Source: Coriobacteriaceae bacterium
Lineage (GTDB): Bacteria; Actinomycetota; Coriobacteriia; Coriobacteriales; Coriobacteriaceae
Assembly: GCA_015062655.1 (NCBI GenBank)
Contig: SUUG01000001.1
Coordinates: 1 to 64,000 of the forward strand
Length of the DNA: 64,000 nt
Reading direction: 5' to 3'
Position 1 is the stretch's first letter, and the number at the start of each line of letters is the position of its first letter. This document shows, piece after piece, positions 18,018 to 26,644 of this stretch. A program made the position numbers and the translations under genes. A model generated the notes under the pieces. That model was not told the DNA's origin and did no database searches. It was given only the letters and a program-made list of their open reading frames with translations.

Positions 18018-18530
18018 ATGGGGATGCAATACGGTATGACGTACGGTACGGGGTCGAGCTATATGGGTACGAGTTCCAGCACGTACTACAATTTGGCGAA
18101 GCAGTGGAACGACAAGGCCGCCTCCCTAAGTGCGACCATAACGTCCCTCGGGGGTTCTGTGGACTACACCGCCGGCCAGCTCTCGAAGGCACGGGAGGTT
18201 AAGGCGAGAGTCGATGAGGCGGTCCGACTCCAGCTGACCGCGGAGGAGGAGCTGACCAAGCTTGGGATGGACCTCGCCGCGGCGACGGAGGTCGAGGGCG
18301 TCCAGAGGCGGGCGAGCTCGCTGGGGAGCTATGCTTCTGACCAGGTCGCCAAAGCGCAGGCGGACTGCCAGGCGCTCATAGACGGCTTGCAAGGCGAATT
18401 GGACAGGCTCAATGAGAACCTCTCGGCTGCTCGAGAGTCGTACGATGACGCAGTGAGCAAGGCGAGGTCGTATAGGGCCTCTGGCAATATCGCCGCATCG
18501 CGCGAGCGTTCGGCGAGAAGAGGTTCGTGA
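18018..18530 (+). CDS. Coiled-coil type VII accessory protein, cassette 2
   Basis: This 170-residue protein begins with a low-complexity Gly/Tyr/Ser/Met stretch (MGMQYGMTYGTGSSYMGTSS). It continues as two long helices rich in Ala, Glu and Lys, with heptad-like leucines to about residue 155. It has no signal or membrane segment. The cassette 3 protein at 23537 has the same start and layout, and the shorter one at 9979 fills the same slot in cassette 1. By position it may help LXG/PPE-like substrate targeting, like YwqH/DUF5082 proteins; this is inference. GGAGGA lies before the ATG. Confidence 0.5.
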   Translation: MGMQYGMTYGTGSSYMGTSSSTYYNLAKQWNDKAASLSATITSLGGSVDYTAGQLSKAREVKARVDEAVRLQLTAEEELTKLGMDLAAATEVEGVQRRASSLGSYASDQVAKAQADCQALIDGLQGELDRLNENLSAARESYDDAVSKARSYRASGNIAASRERSARRGS

Positions 18531-18638
18531 GTTCGGAGAATGGTCGGAGCCGGTTGCCCTGTCGATGTCCGGTTCGGAGGACTCGGGTGCAAACAGACGA
18601 AATCATTTGATGCGGTTATATGGGAATGAGGATGGAAA

Positions 18639-19049
18639 ATGCGTACATGGGGTGACTTTTCTGAGTCCTTTCGCGCGGCGGTGAAGGCGAACCTGCTGCT
18701 GGGCGTCGTGTGCATGGCGTTTGGGTTTTGGCTCGTCTGGCTTGAGGGGACCGCTTCGGGCCGTTGGTACGAGGGGCTTCCCCAGATTCTCATGACGGTC
18801 GCGCTTGGGGACGGCATCTTGTGCCTGGGGTTGGCGCTCTTCATGTTCGCTGCGAAGAAAACCGGTTCCAATCTGCTGTTCTTCCTGTATGCGCTATGGG
18901 CGTACGGAGCGAGCGCCGTAGTCATGATCATCCAGGCGATCGCTTTCCTCACGGGGGGATGCTGGGAGTTCCTGCTGTTGATCCCGGTGGTGCCGTTCAT
19001 GCAGGTGGCGCGCAGCTACCAGGCGTATCGGGATGATTCCTACCGCTAG
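18639..19049 (+). CDS. Small membrane protein within the type VII locus
   Basis: This 136-residue protein has about four hydrophobic segments: ~17-36 (LLLGVVCMAFGFWLVWL), ~48-70, ~78-102 and ~105-122. The N-terminal tail and the C-terminal tail RSYQAYRDDSYR are charged and probably cytoplasmic. I do not recognise the family. It lies between the cassette 2 coiled-coil gene and the four-domain DUF4176 gene, ten bases before the latter, so the two are probably co-translated. It might be a membrane component or an immunity protein of the secretion locus; nothing in the sequence decides this. Confidence 0.6.
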   Translation: MRTWGDFSESFRAAVKANLLLGVVCMAFGFWLVWLEGTASGRWYEGLPQILMTVALGDGILCLGLALFMFAAKKTGSNLLFFLYALWAYGASAVVMIIQAIAFLTGGCWEFLLLIPVVPFMQVARSYQAYRDDSYR

Positions 19050-19058
19050 GAGAGCAAT

Positions 19059-20675
19059 GTGAGCAGGCAAGAGAGATGGCTCCCCATCGGGTCGGTCGTG
19101 CGCGTGGCGGGCTGCGACGCCCCCATCGCGATTGCGGGCAGCATGGCAATCGGCGCCGAACGTGCCAGCGAGTATCTGGGGCTGCCCCTTCCCTATGGGA
19201 GGGTTGACGATGGGTTCTCCTGGTTCGACCGAAAGGATATCGAGGTCGTCCTGCTCGTGGGTTACGAGGATGCACGCGCTCAGCATTTTGCGGGCGTGTT
19301 GCGTGCGTTCGAGCCTCGGTTCGAGGATATTCGGGCGGGGAAGCCCGGAGGTGCGGGGACAGATGGCTTGGATGAGGCCGCTTCGGCGCCCGAAGGTCCG
19401 GCTTCGGGCGCCCCGGGCGCGGGCGTCCCGGTGCTTGTTGGGGGCTCTGCGGACCTTTGCGACGCCGCATTCGTTTCGACCGGTGCTCAGGAGGAGGGTC
19501 GCTGCGATCTGCAGGATGCGGACGGCCTGCGGGGCGCTCCAGTGAATGCCGCCCCTGCGCCGGAACCGTGGCTTCCCATCGGGTCCGTCGTGCTGGCCGC
19601 GGGGGCAGCGGACCCTCTTTGCATCATGGGCTATATGCAGCGGGTGCAAGATGGTCGGGTGTACGACTACTGCGCTCAGGTGCATCCGCGGGGTTTTTCG
19701 GTCGACTGCTGGGCGTTCTTCAATCGTTCGGACATCGAGCTCGTCTTGTTCGTGGGATATCAGGATGACGACGTCGATTTGCTGCTCGCCCGCCTTGGCG
19801 CCGCGAACGGTGGCGTCGAGGTGAATCGCAGCGTCACCCTCCCTCCTGGGATGTGGCGTGCGGCGTGCGAGGCCCCTGCGCTCGATGCCTCCGGTTGGTT
19901 GCCGATCGGCTCGGCGGTGACCCTCGATCACCGAGACGGGCTGTTCGTTTTGGCGGGTTGCATGGTGCGGGACCCGCGGGCGGGGCGTCTGTGGGATTAC
20001 ATGGCAGTGCCGTATCCCGCTGGGCGGACGTCGGGCTGCGTGTATTGCGACCGCTGGGAAATCGCGGCGGTTCCCCTGGTGGGGTATCAGACGCCCGCAT
20101 GGCAGCTCTTCGGCAGCCTCGCCGACATGTGCGAAGAGCGCTTCGAGAAGGTCAAGGCGCGTAGCGTGCGCAAGCGCGTGCGAGGCACCATGTCGTCCGG
20201 TGGAGGGGACAGATTGACAAGTAAGGCCATTGCCGTGGGTGCCTCCGTTTTGGGCTCTGGTGGACGGGAGACGGTGGTTCGCGAGACCGCTGCCGATGCG
20301 AATGGCGAAGCCGCCGCCGGCGTATGCCCGTGGCCCCCGCTCGGCTCCGTCGTCGAGGTCGACGGCGTGGACGACCCGCTATGCGTGCTGGGGTATATGG
20401 TGACGCCGGATGCCGGCGAAACGGTATTCGACCTGTGCGCCCGTCCGTATCCCGAGGGAATGGAAAACGACGAATGGGTGATGCTCGACCGCACCGACAT
20501 TACGCGCACGCTGTTCCTCGGCTATCAAGACGAGGCGTTTTTCAGCCTGCAGCGCGTCTTGGAGGAGCGATCGCACGCTCGATTTGCCGAGGAGGGCTTC
20601 ATTGCGGCCAACGGCTCTGCCGAGCTGGTGCGGCATCTGGAGCCCGAGCATTGGGATGGAGATGAGGGGCGATGA
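19059..20675 (+). CDS. Protein with four tandem DUF4176 domains and an EssC-derived tail
   Basis: This 538-residue protein starts at GTG. It holds four DUF4176 copies, at about residues 5-95, 170-250, 283-375 and 425-510. Each opens with WLPIGSVV or WPPLGSVV and closes with a D-I-x-x-x-L-F-x-G-Y-(Q/E) strand. Acidic, Ala/Gly-rich linkers separate them. The last ~25 residues (NGSAELVRHLEPEHWDGDEG) are the same as the end of the EssC protein at 15165. The matching DNA (20591-20675) shows that a copied essC 3' end has been fused to this gene. The stop overlaps the next WXG100 ATG as essC does at 15162. Function unknown; single-domain DUF4176 proteins are type VII accessory proteins. Confidence 0.7.
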   Translation: MSRQERWLPIGSVVRVAGCDAPIAIAGSMAIGAERASEYLGLPLPYGRVDDGFSWFDRKDIEVVLLVGYEDARAQHFAGVLRAFEPRFEDIRAGKPGGAGTDGLDEAASAPEGPASGAPGAGVPVLVGGSADLCDAAFVSTGAQEEGRCDLQDADGLRGAPVNAAPAPEPWLPIGSVVLAAGAADPLCIMGYMQRVQDGRVYDYCAQVHPRGFSVDCWAFFNRSDIELVLFVGYQDDDVDLLLARLGAANGGVEVNRSVTLPPGMWRAACEAPALDASGWLPIGSAVTLDHRDGLFVLAGCMVRDPRAGRLWDYMAVPYPAGRTSGCVYCDRWEIAAVPLVGYQTPAWQLFGSLADMCEERFEKVKARSVRKRVRGTMSSGGGDRLTSKAIAVGASVLGSGGRETVVRETAADANGEAAAGVCPWPPLGSVVEVDGVDDPLCVLGYMVTPDAGETVFDLCARPYPEGMENDEWVMLDRTDITRTLFLGYQDEAFFSLQRVLEERSHARFAEEGFIAANGSAELVRHLEPEHWDGDEGR

Positions 20676-20680
20676 GCGGA
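20591..20680 (+). repeat. Copy of the essC 3' end (pairs with 15081-15170)
   Basis: From 20591 (GGAGGGCTTC) the sequence follows 15081-15170 base for base with few changes, offset 5510. It runs through the last codons of essC and into the WXG100 start. Upstream of 20591 the similarity stops abruptly. This marks the left edge of a duplication that carried the whole downstream cassette. Confidence 0.85.
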
Positions 20681-21013
20681 ACGATCAGGATCGAGCCCGG
20701 CAAGCTCCAGGTTGCGAAGCAGTGCCTGCAGTCTGAGGCCGAGTCCATCAACGCGCTCGCGGCTTGCGTGGCTGCGGCCCAAGAGGCGTTTACCGGTTCA
20801 TGGGAGGGCGAGGCCGCGAGCGCCACAGACGGGGTGTTCATGCGTGCCCTGTCTGCGACGCAGCTGGTCTATGACGAGGCGGGCGCGTACTGCGCGGCCG
20901 TTCAGTCCGGAGTGGATGGTTTTTTGGAGATCGACAGGCAACGTGCCCGGGATATGCGCGAAAAGCAACGTGGGCCTCGCGAGGCCGGCCCGGGGCTCTA
21001 CGGGAGGAGGTAA
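20672..21013 (+). CDS. WXG100-family protein, cassette 3
   Basis: This 113-residue helical protein begins MSGTIRIEPGKLQVAKQCLQ, with the W-E-G turn in FTGSWEGEAASATDG at about residues 43-57. It is a close paralogue of the cassette 2 protein at 15162. Its ATG overlaps the preceding stop by four bases in the same way. It should be a secreted or co-secreted partner of the next gene, three bases downstream. The C-terminal ~25 residues, rich in Arg and Gly, differ from the paralogue. Confidence 0.85.
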   Translation: MSGTIRIEPGKLQVAKQCLQSEAESINALAACVAAAQEAFTGSWEGEAASATDGVFMRALSATQLVYDEAGAYCAAVQSGVDGFLEIDRQRARDMREKQRGPREAGPGLYGRR

Positions 21014-21016
21014 CCC

Positions 21017-22477
21017 ATGTTCAGGGTGTCCCCCGCGAAGTATGCCGAGGGCCTCGACGCCCTCAAGTCGGCCTGCGACGGCGCGGATAACATTGCCTAC
21101 CGCACCGACCTGCTGCTCGCCGACTTCCGGCCACTGGCCGAGGGGAGGTTCGGCGAGGCGTCGGCAGAGCGCGGCGCCGAGGTGGGCCTCAAGGCCAAGC
21201 TGCTGTCGCTGTCGCTCTTCGCATTGCTTGAGACGATGCGGGATGGGAAGGACAAGCTTGATGCCGTCGTCGCCGCCCGCGCCGAGCTAGACGCGGTGGC
21301 CGGGTCGGGTGCCGCGGAACCGACCGACCCCGTGCTGGACGCCACGGTGAACGTGTCCGACTCGGCGTCCATCCTCGAGGGCTCGGCGAACGGCGTGGTC
21401 GCGGCGCTTGTGGAGGCGGCGGAGCTGCTCGTCGGCGTCGGCTGGACGGGCCGCCTGCCAGGCGAGCTCGCCCAGGCGGCGGACTGCGCCGCCTGGCAGC
21501 TCGCCTATGCGCAATCGGCCGCCTCCGCTTACGCCGATTACGCCAAGGCGGTGGGCGATTTCGAGGATGCGCTCGTGCCGCGGCTCGACCCGGACGGCTT
21601 CCTGCAGGTCGGCGCGGCGAGGGAGTGGGCCGGCGGGGAGATCGCCGGCGGCGGTCCAGGCATCGGGGAGTGGCTTGCCGCGATCGGGGACGCCGCGGAC
21701 GGCGCCGGCGGTTCCCTTGGGGCCGTCGGCGGGATGCTCAGGGGTTTCGGCGTGGCGGTTGAGGGCAACGAGTCCGCCTTGTCGCGCGCCTACGCCGCCG
21801 TCAAGGGTCTCGGCCCAGACGGGGCGCGGGCGCTCGCGAAGCTGCTCAGCGATGAGGGTAGCATGGGGGAGTTCATCGGTGACCTCGAGGAGGCCGCCCG
21901 GAGGCGCGGCGGCGACCTCGTTGCCGCGATGCGGGACGTCGACTGGGTTAAATTTGGGGTGGACGATGAGGTCGCGGAGGCTTTTGCCAAGACAATCACA
22001 ATAGAGCAGGAGGGGGCGCTGGAATTTTATCGCTGGATTGATGAGTTGGGTGATGAGGCCCTCATCACCGGTGAGAAGTTCGGCAAGCATGCCGATCGCT
22101 TGGGCAAGGTAGCGGCGGGCATCGACCTGCTCCTCACCATCTTGGAAACGGGCCCGGTGGGGCCGGAGGTCGCCTCTCACGTTGCGACGGAGGGCGCCAT
22201 CATCGCCGCGTCGAACGCGGTGGGTTCCGTGGCCGTCCTGGGCGTCGGCGGCGTCGTGGGCGGCGGGGCGATCGCGGTCGGCGGCGTCGCCGCCCTCGGT
22301 GCGGGCGTCGCGCTCGAGAAGTACAAGGAATCCCCTGAGGGGCGGGACTTCCAGCGGGATGTGGACTCCCTCTTCATGGGTATGGCGGGCTTCGGCTCGG
22401 TGCATCCCAACGACTATTTCAGCGAGGCGGGGAAGCGCGAGCAGCTCGCAGCCGTCGAGCGCAGAAAGGACGAGTAG
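21017..22477 (+). CDS. Large LXG/PPE-like type VII substrate candidate, cassette 3
   Basis: This 486-residue protein starts at ATG after GGGAGGAGG. The N-terminal block NIAYRTDLLLADFRPLAEG and the C-terminal block GFGSVHPNDYFSEAGKREQL are nearly the same as at 15507, while the middle differs. Near residues 395-440 a Gly/Val/Ala-rich hydrophobic stretch (AVLGVGGVVGGGAIAVGG) could insert in a membrane. Substrate status is inferred from its place between WXG100 and EspG-like genes. No toxin domain was recognised. Confidence 0.6.
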   Translation: MFRVSPAKYAEGLDALKSACDGADNIAYRTDLLLADFRPLAEGRFGEASAERGAEVGLKAKLLSLSLFALLETMRDGKDKLDAVVAARAELDAVAGSGAAEPTDPVLDATVNVSDSASILEGSANGVVAALVEAAELLVGVGWTGRLPGELAQAADCAAWQLAYAQSAASAYADYAKAVGDFEDALVPRLDPDGFLQVGAAREWAGGEIAGGGPGIGEWLAAIGDAADGAGGSLGAVGGMLRGFGVAVEGNESALSRAYAAVKGLGPDGARALAKLLSDEGSMGEFIGDLEEAARRRGGDLVAAMRDVDWVKFGVDDEVAEAFAKTITIEQEGALEFYRWIDELGDEALITGEKFGKHADRLGKVAAGIDLLLTILETGPVGPEVASHVATEGAIIAASNAVGSVAVLGVGGVVGGGAIAVGGVAALGAGVALEKYKESPEGRDFQRDVDSLFMGMAGFGSVHPNDYFSEAGKREQLAAVERRKDE

Positions 22478-23476
22478 ATGTTCGGCTTCTTTAAGAGACG
22501 CGACGTATCCGTGGAGCCGGTGGCTCCTGACACGCGGGTGGAAGAGGTGCCCTTCACCGCCAAGGAGATATACGCCATCCTGGGGGACGTGGATGCCTCA
22601 ATCTTCATTTGCAACACCACCACGCTCGACCTTCTGCGCCCGGCGGCGATGCGTCCGGACGAGTGGCGGCGGCGCGCCGTGGAGCGCCTTGCACCGGCGG
22701 GCATCGTGGACGACGCCTGCAGCCCCTGTCCCGAGCTCGGGGAGCTGCTCGCGCCGCTCAGGAAGCGCGGTGTTGAGGTGTCCGACGGCACCACCCCCGG
22801 ACCACATGACTCCCGTGATTCCCGCACCTTCTGTCTTGTCGGCACGCGGGAGCGCGCCACGCTCGTGCGGTCCTCCGGAGACGGCCCCCGCCGCACGTTC
22901 ACGCTCTCGGACGCGGGTCCGCGGGAGAAGTGGTGGACTCACGCGCTCCGGTCCGCGGGCTTCCCGCGGGTCAGGTGCGCACCGCCCGCGGCGAGCGTCC
23001 CCTTCATCGAGGGCGATCAAGCTGACGCGGGGTTCCCTGAGGCGTTCATGAGGGGCGATCTCGACCGCGTGCGCGCATTCGCCGAGCGCTGGGGCGCCGA
23101 CCCCGACCGGCTCGCTGAGACGTCGGCTGCCATCGCGCGGGGCCGCCGCGAGGGCGGCCTCGAGATGCGCCGCTTGAGGGTGATCGACGCAACCGAGGGC
23201 GATGTCGGGCTGGTTCCAATTCACGACTTCACGATGCAGCAGCTCCTTGGGGGTGCCGCATACGTTGCCGAAACACGGGTTTTCCCAGGCCTTGGTTTTT
23301 CAATCACGGGCCGTCGCTGCAGGCGCGATGGCATGCCGGAAAACTGGTGTGAGGACGACGCGGCATTTAGCGCGTCCGCTTTCGGCTCCCTCGACTGGCT
23401 AGCGGACGGCGACCTGCTCGCCCACCTCATGTCGAACCCTCCATTCCCCGAGCACCTGACGAGCCCCTGGGCTTGA
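22478..23476 (+). CDS. EspG-like type VII secretion accessory protein, cassette 3
   Basis: This 332-residue soluble protein begins MFGFFKRRDVSVEPVAPDTR, directly after the stop of the preceding gene. The blocks FTAKEIYAILGD, WRRRAVERLAPAGIVDDACS, CPELGELLAPLRKRG and RTFTLSDAGPREKWW are shared with the protein at 16962. So is the C-terminal NPPFPEHLTSPW. The helix-GIVD-PEL pattern is what suggests an EspG relation. The most variable part lies at about residues 150-230, consistent with recognising different partners. The equivalence to EspG is inference. Confidence 0.55.
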   Translation: MFGFFKRRDVSVEPVAPDTRVEEVPFTAKEIYAILGDVDASIFICNTTTLDLLRPAAMRPDEWRRRAVERLAPAGIVDDACSPCPELGELLAPLRKRGVEVSDGTTPGPHDSRDSRTFCLVGTRERATLVRSSGDGPRRTFTLSDAGPREKWWTHALRSAGFPRVRCAPPAASVPFIEGDQADAGFPEAFMRGDLDRVRAFAERWGADPDRLAETSAAIARGRREGGLEMRRLRVIDATEGDVGLVPIHDFTMQQLLGGAAYVAETRVFPGLGFSITGRRCRRDGMPENWCEDDAAFSASAFGSLDWLADGDLLAHLMSNPPFPEHLTSPWA

Positions 23477-23536
23477 GATGGATGAGGGGAAGTCAGGGGT
23501 GGCTTACAACTTCTTCCAGCGCAGAAAGGAACGCAT

Positions 23537-24082
23537 ATGGGCATGCAGTACGGTATGACCTGCGGAACGGGCTCGAGCTCGTCCGGCTCTACCTATGCGG
23601 GCGCGAGTTCCGCCACCTACCGCAATCTGGCACGGCGATGGGACGACAAGGCGGCCGCCTGCAGCGCGACCATCAGCTCGCTCACGGCGTCGTTGGACTA
23701 CGAGAACGGGCAGATGGTCAAGCTGCAGGCGGTCAAGGCAAAGCTCAACGACGCCGCACGGTTGCAAATGGCGGTCGAAGACGATGTGTCGAAGCTCGGG
23801 GCCGACTTGGCGGCGGCGACGGAAATCGCGGGGGCGCGGGAGCGCGCGAACTCGCTGGGCGGCAATACGACGCTGCAGATCGGTGACGCGCAGGCGGCGT
23901 GCCAAGAGCTCATCGACAAGCTGCAGGGCGAGCTGGACACTCTTACCGGTGACCTTGCATCTGCCCGCAAATCGTATGACGACGCGATCGCCAAGGCGAA
24001 ATCGTATAGACACTCCGCCGCAAACGCGGCGGCGCTCGAGAAGAGATACACTTGCATGGATTCTGCTTCGGGGAGGCTGTGA
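23537..24082 (+). CDS. Coiled-coil type VII accessory protein, cassette 3
   Basis: This 181-residue protein has the same Gly/Ser/Tyr/Met-rich start as the one at 18018 (MGMQYGMTCGTGSSSSGSTY). It then has two long helices with KLQAVKAKLNDAARLQM and LQGELDTLTGDLASARKSYD. There is no signal peptide. AAAGGAACGC precedes the ATG. The last base of its stop codon is the first base of the next ATG (24082), so it is translationally linked to the ubiquitin-like gene. The role is inferred as a type VII accessory or targeting factor. Confidence 0.5.
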   Translation: MGMQYGMTCGTGSSSSGSTYAGASSATYRNLARRWDDKAAACSATISSLTASLDYENGQMVKLQAVKAKLNDAARLQMAVEDDVSKLGADLAAATEIAGARERANSLGGNTTLQIGDAQAACQELIDKLQGELDTLTGDLASARKSYDDAIAKAKSYRHSAANAAALEKRYTCMDSASGRL

Positions 24083-24363
24083 TGAAGGACAAGGTGCTTT
24101 TAAACGTGCTGCTGCCGGCAACGGGGAGGCGTTACGAGTTTCGCGTGCCGTACGACATGACGGTCGAGGACGCCGCGCGCATGATCTCCGAGTTGCTGGC
24201 TTCTCGCGAACGAGAGGTGTATGAGGCAAACCTGCAGGCCGACCTTGCGATCATCGACCCGGCGTCCGGCGCGCAGGGCGACATGCTGAGCCCGTGCGAC
24301 CTCATACGGGTGCTGGTGGAAAACGACGTGCTGGTGGACGGCACGCTGGTTGCCGTGGTGTAG
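24082..24363 (+). CDS. YukD/EsaB-like ubiquitin-fold protein
   Basis: This 93-residue protein reads KVLLNVLLPATGRRYEFRVP then YDMTVEDAARMISELL. The beta-hairpin followed by a helix is typical of the ubiquitin-like YukD/EsaB family. These small cytoplasmic proteins are core or regulatory members of Firmicutes-style type VII systems. The C-terminal part (DMLSPCDLIRVLVENDVLVDG) completes the fold. The start at 24082 follows GGGAGGC. It sits between the cassette 3 coiled-coil gene and the DUF6382-FHA gene, a normal neighbourhood for this family. Confidence 0.7.
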   Translation: MKDKVLLNVLLPATGRRYEFRVPYDMTVEDAARMISELLASREREVYEANLQADLAIIDPASGAQGDMLSPCDLIRVLVENDVLVDGTLVAVV

Positions 24364-24371
24364 GCGGACGC

Positions 24372-25540
24372 ATGGCGGAGATCAACTTGAGGTACAGCCG
24401 GCGCTTGCGTGCGTTGGTGCTCAAACCGGGCAAACGCGATGTCGTGAGCTATCGGGTGGCAAATTGTCTCTCCAACTCCGATTTCCCCGAGCTGCTTCGT
24501 CTCCGGTGGGAAGACGCCGACGCCGAGGTGTTCTATTACGGCGTAGAAGGGCTGTCGGAGCTCGATGACTTTATCAGGCGACCGATGTCGCTTGTGCGGT
24601 ATCGGACGATGCTCGAATCGCTGTATGCGGTCATGGATTTGTGCGTGCGCGAGGGCTTGCCGCAGGGGAACGTATGCTTCGATGCATCGTACGTGTATGT
24701 CGATGAGCGCGGTGCCATGCACTTCGCGTTCGTGCCCTTCGAGCGCACGGACGGTATCGGCTCCGCCCTGGACCTGCTGCTGTATCTGAGCGGTCGAGAG
24801 GTTCGCATGGTGCTGCCGCAGGACGAGTCAGCCCGCCAGGCCGTTGCCGACTTCGCCCGGAGCAGGAGCGTGTTGCCCGCTGCGGACCTCGGGGCGTTTT
24901 TGGCAGAGCGTTTTGGCTTGAGCTCCTGCGCGCCCGCCGCGCCAGCGAGCGGTTTGGTCGGTGGCTCGGGGTCTTTGGGATATACGGGCGGCACGGGGCC
25001 TACCGGGGCTACCGGCGCGGCGAAGAAGTCGATGACGTTCAATCCCGTTGCCATGATGGCGGGTGCTCCGTTGCGGAGGGATGTCGCGCATGGCGTGGCG
25101 GCGGAGGTGGCCGGCACCGTCGAATCGGGCCCGCTCGCTAACGTGGCAGAGACCTCGCTGTTGGGCGGGGGAGAGGCGGTGCGCGAGGACGGAGTGTGCG
25201 CGAGGACGGAGTGTCCGCGGGTGCGGAGCTGGCTACCAGCGCGAAGCCCGTCGTGGCGCTCGTGCGCGAGGCCGACGGGGCGACTTACATGCTGCTGGAT
25301 GCGCCTGTAGTATTGGGTCGCTCGCAGACTTGCGACATCACCATCGCCGGGAACAGCGCGCTCAGCAGGCGCCATGCGCAGCTGGACCCCGTGGCGCTCA
25401 CGCTTACCGACCTGGGCTCCGCCAACGGCACCTTCGTGGACGGTGCGCGACTCGCCCCGCAGGCAAGCGTGCCCCTCGCCATTGGCGCCATGTTCACCTT
25501 GGCCAACGAGGGCTTCTGTATCGTTGTGGGACGATCATGA
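24372..25540 (+). pseudogene. DUF6382-FHA (EssB-like) protein, split by a 17-bp tandem duplication
   Basis: The first frame from 24372 encodes ~190 residues of an EssB/DUF6382-type domain (INLRYSRRLRALVL, FYYGVEGLSELDDFI, FDASYVYVDERGAMHFAFVP). A Gly/Ala/Thr-rich linker follows. At 25179-25212 the sequence GTGCGCGAGGACGGAGT is present twice. This adds 17 bases and throws the reading off frame. Removing one copy joins EAVREDG directly to VSAGAEL and restores a C-terminal FHA domain (VVLGRSQTCDITIAG, LTDLGSANGTFVDG) ending at 25540. EssB-like proteins bind EssC in the membrane complex; this version has FHA instead of a membrane anchor. It may be inactive or reversibly switched. Confidence 0.8.
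25179..25212 (+). repeat. 17-bp perfect tandem duplication
   Basis: Two adjacent identical copies of GTGCGCGAGGACGGAGT occupy 25179-25195 and 25196-25212. The unit is not a multiple of three, so one copy gives an open frame and two copies a broken one. Slipped-strand replication or recombination could gain or lose a unit. Confidence 0.95.
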
Positions 25541-25575
25541 AATAGCTTGCATTTGACGATGCAAACGAAGCCCGA

Positions 25576-26025
25576 CTACTGTATGGCGTCGAACAACAGG
25601 TGGAGGTTGGAGCCCCGCTTGAGTGAATTGCAGTTTCGCTGCACTTCTTTCCAGCTTTCGATATCTTCTCCATAGTAGAATTCGTCTGTATCGCCTTGTA
25701 AGCAGCGCTCCTTTGGAATGAGCGCTCCGTCAAGGTCGACGATGTGCACGATTTGGGCGATATCCGACCATCTGTACTCCTGCCGAGATGCGATGCGATC
25801 GGCGATGAAGCCGGTTACGGTCTCGATCACGTTGTCCCTTATGCGGAAGTCGGCGTTGTTGGGGAATAGGCGTGCGGTTGTAACGTCGCAGTGGAATGTC
25901 TCGTTGCGCACGTTCTGGCTTTGGTCGCCCGCAGCGCGCAAGTACCTTTTGAAAGGCTCGACAAGTGCGGTTTCTTCGCTGGGTCCTTCCACCAGAAACA
26001 ATATGACGCGTCGAGTTTTAGCCAT
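25576..26025 (-). CDS. RloB/AbiLii-like protein of a defence pair, probably 3'-truncated
   Basis: This 149-residue protein starts MAKTRRVILFLVEGPSEETA. The LFLVEG(P/E)S(E/D) start is typical of RloB-like and TOPRIM-related nucleases paired with AAA ATPases in abortive-infection and restriction-linked modules (AbiLi/AbiLii type). A second acidic block is IVHIVDLDGALI at about residues 80-91. Family members are usually longer, and this one ends abruptly at NLHLLFDAIQ. The gene probably lost its 3' end when it was joined to the secretion locus. It overlaps the ATPase gene upstream by eight bases, the usual coupling. Confidence 0.6.
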   Translation of the reverse strand: MAKTRRVILFLVEGPSEETALVEPFKRYLRAAGDQSQNVRNETFHCDVTTARLFPNNADFRIRDNVIETVTGFIADRIASRQEYRWSDIAQIVHIVDLDGALIPKERCLQGDTDEFYYGEDIESWKEVQRNCNSLKRGSNLHLLFDAIQ

Positions 26026-26644
26026 GGCGTCGTCCAATCCTCGCCAAAAGCGCCTCGAAGTCCTCATCGGTGTCGTTGGGCGCATTGAAGAAGGCGGAAT
26101 CGATCTCGATGCTGTCGGTTGGCTCGTATACCGTCTCGTTTTGCCCACCGAGGTTTAAGGCCTTGATGTATTGGCTTCGAAGGTTATTGGTGCGGCCTTT
26201 GCCTTTGAAGCGGATGTATCGATTTTCGGGATTGGTGGTGGTGAAGACGAGCGATCCGACTGGGAGGCATTCGAGGGCGCGGAGGTTGTGGGCCGTGAAG
26301 ATGAGCTGGCCCTTGCCACGCTTGGAAATCACCTCCAAGAGCTCTCCGAGGAGGAACTCGAATACGCCAGAATCGACCTCGTCGATTACCAGGCAAGCGC
26401 TGTCGTCGTTGTAAACGTCGATGAGCCATCCAAGCACGGATACGATTTTCTTGATTCCTTCTGATTCCGTGCGGAACGGGACCTTCACTTTGTCTCTGAG
26501 CGAGAACAGCTCGACTCGGATTCCAGTTGTGCCGTCATCGAGGGTTTCGTTGTTTAGCCCTTTGAGCAGGATGCTAAGTCCTGGAACGATGGCGCGGAGC
26601 ACACGGTTGATGGTGCTCACAGTCGACTGGATCTCCTCAAACAC
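26018..26644 (-). pseudogene. AAA ATPase of the defence pair, N-terminus missing
   Basis: The 208 residues from a GTG at 26644 contain only the C-terminal half of an SMC/OLD-like AAA ATPase. Walker B is in SACLVIDEVDSGVFE, with the D-loop and switch histidine nearby in GQLIFTAHNLRALE. The N-terminal Walker A (GxxxxGKS/T) is absent. The frame stays open further upstream (GTIVIPTEVFEEI), up to the edge of the MFS stump near 26700, so the gene is cut there. With RloB-like partners such ATPases sense phage or restriction damage. Without a P-loop this copy should not work. Confidence 0.65.
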
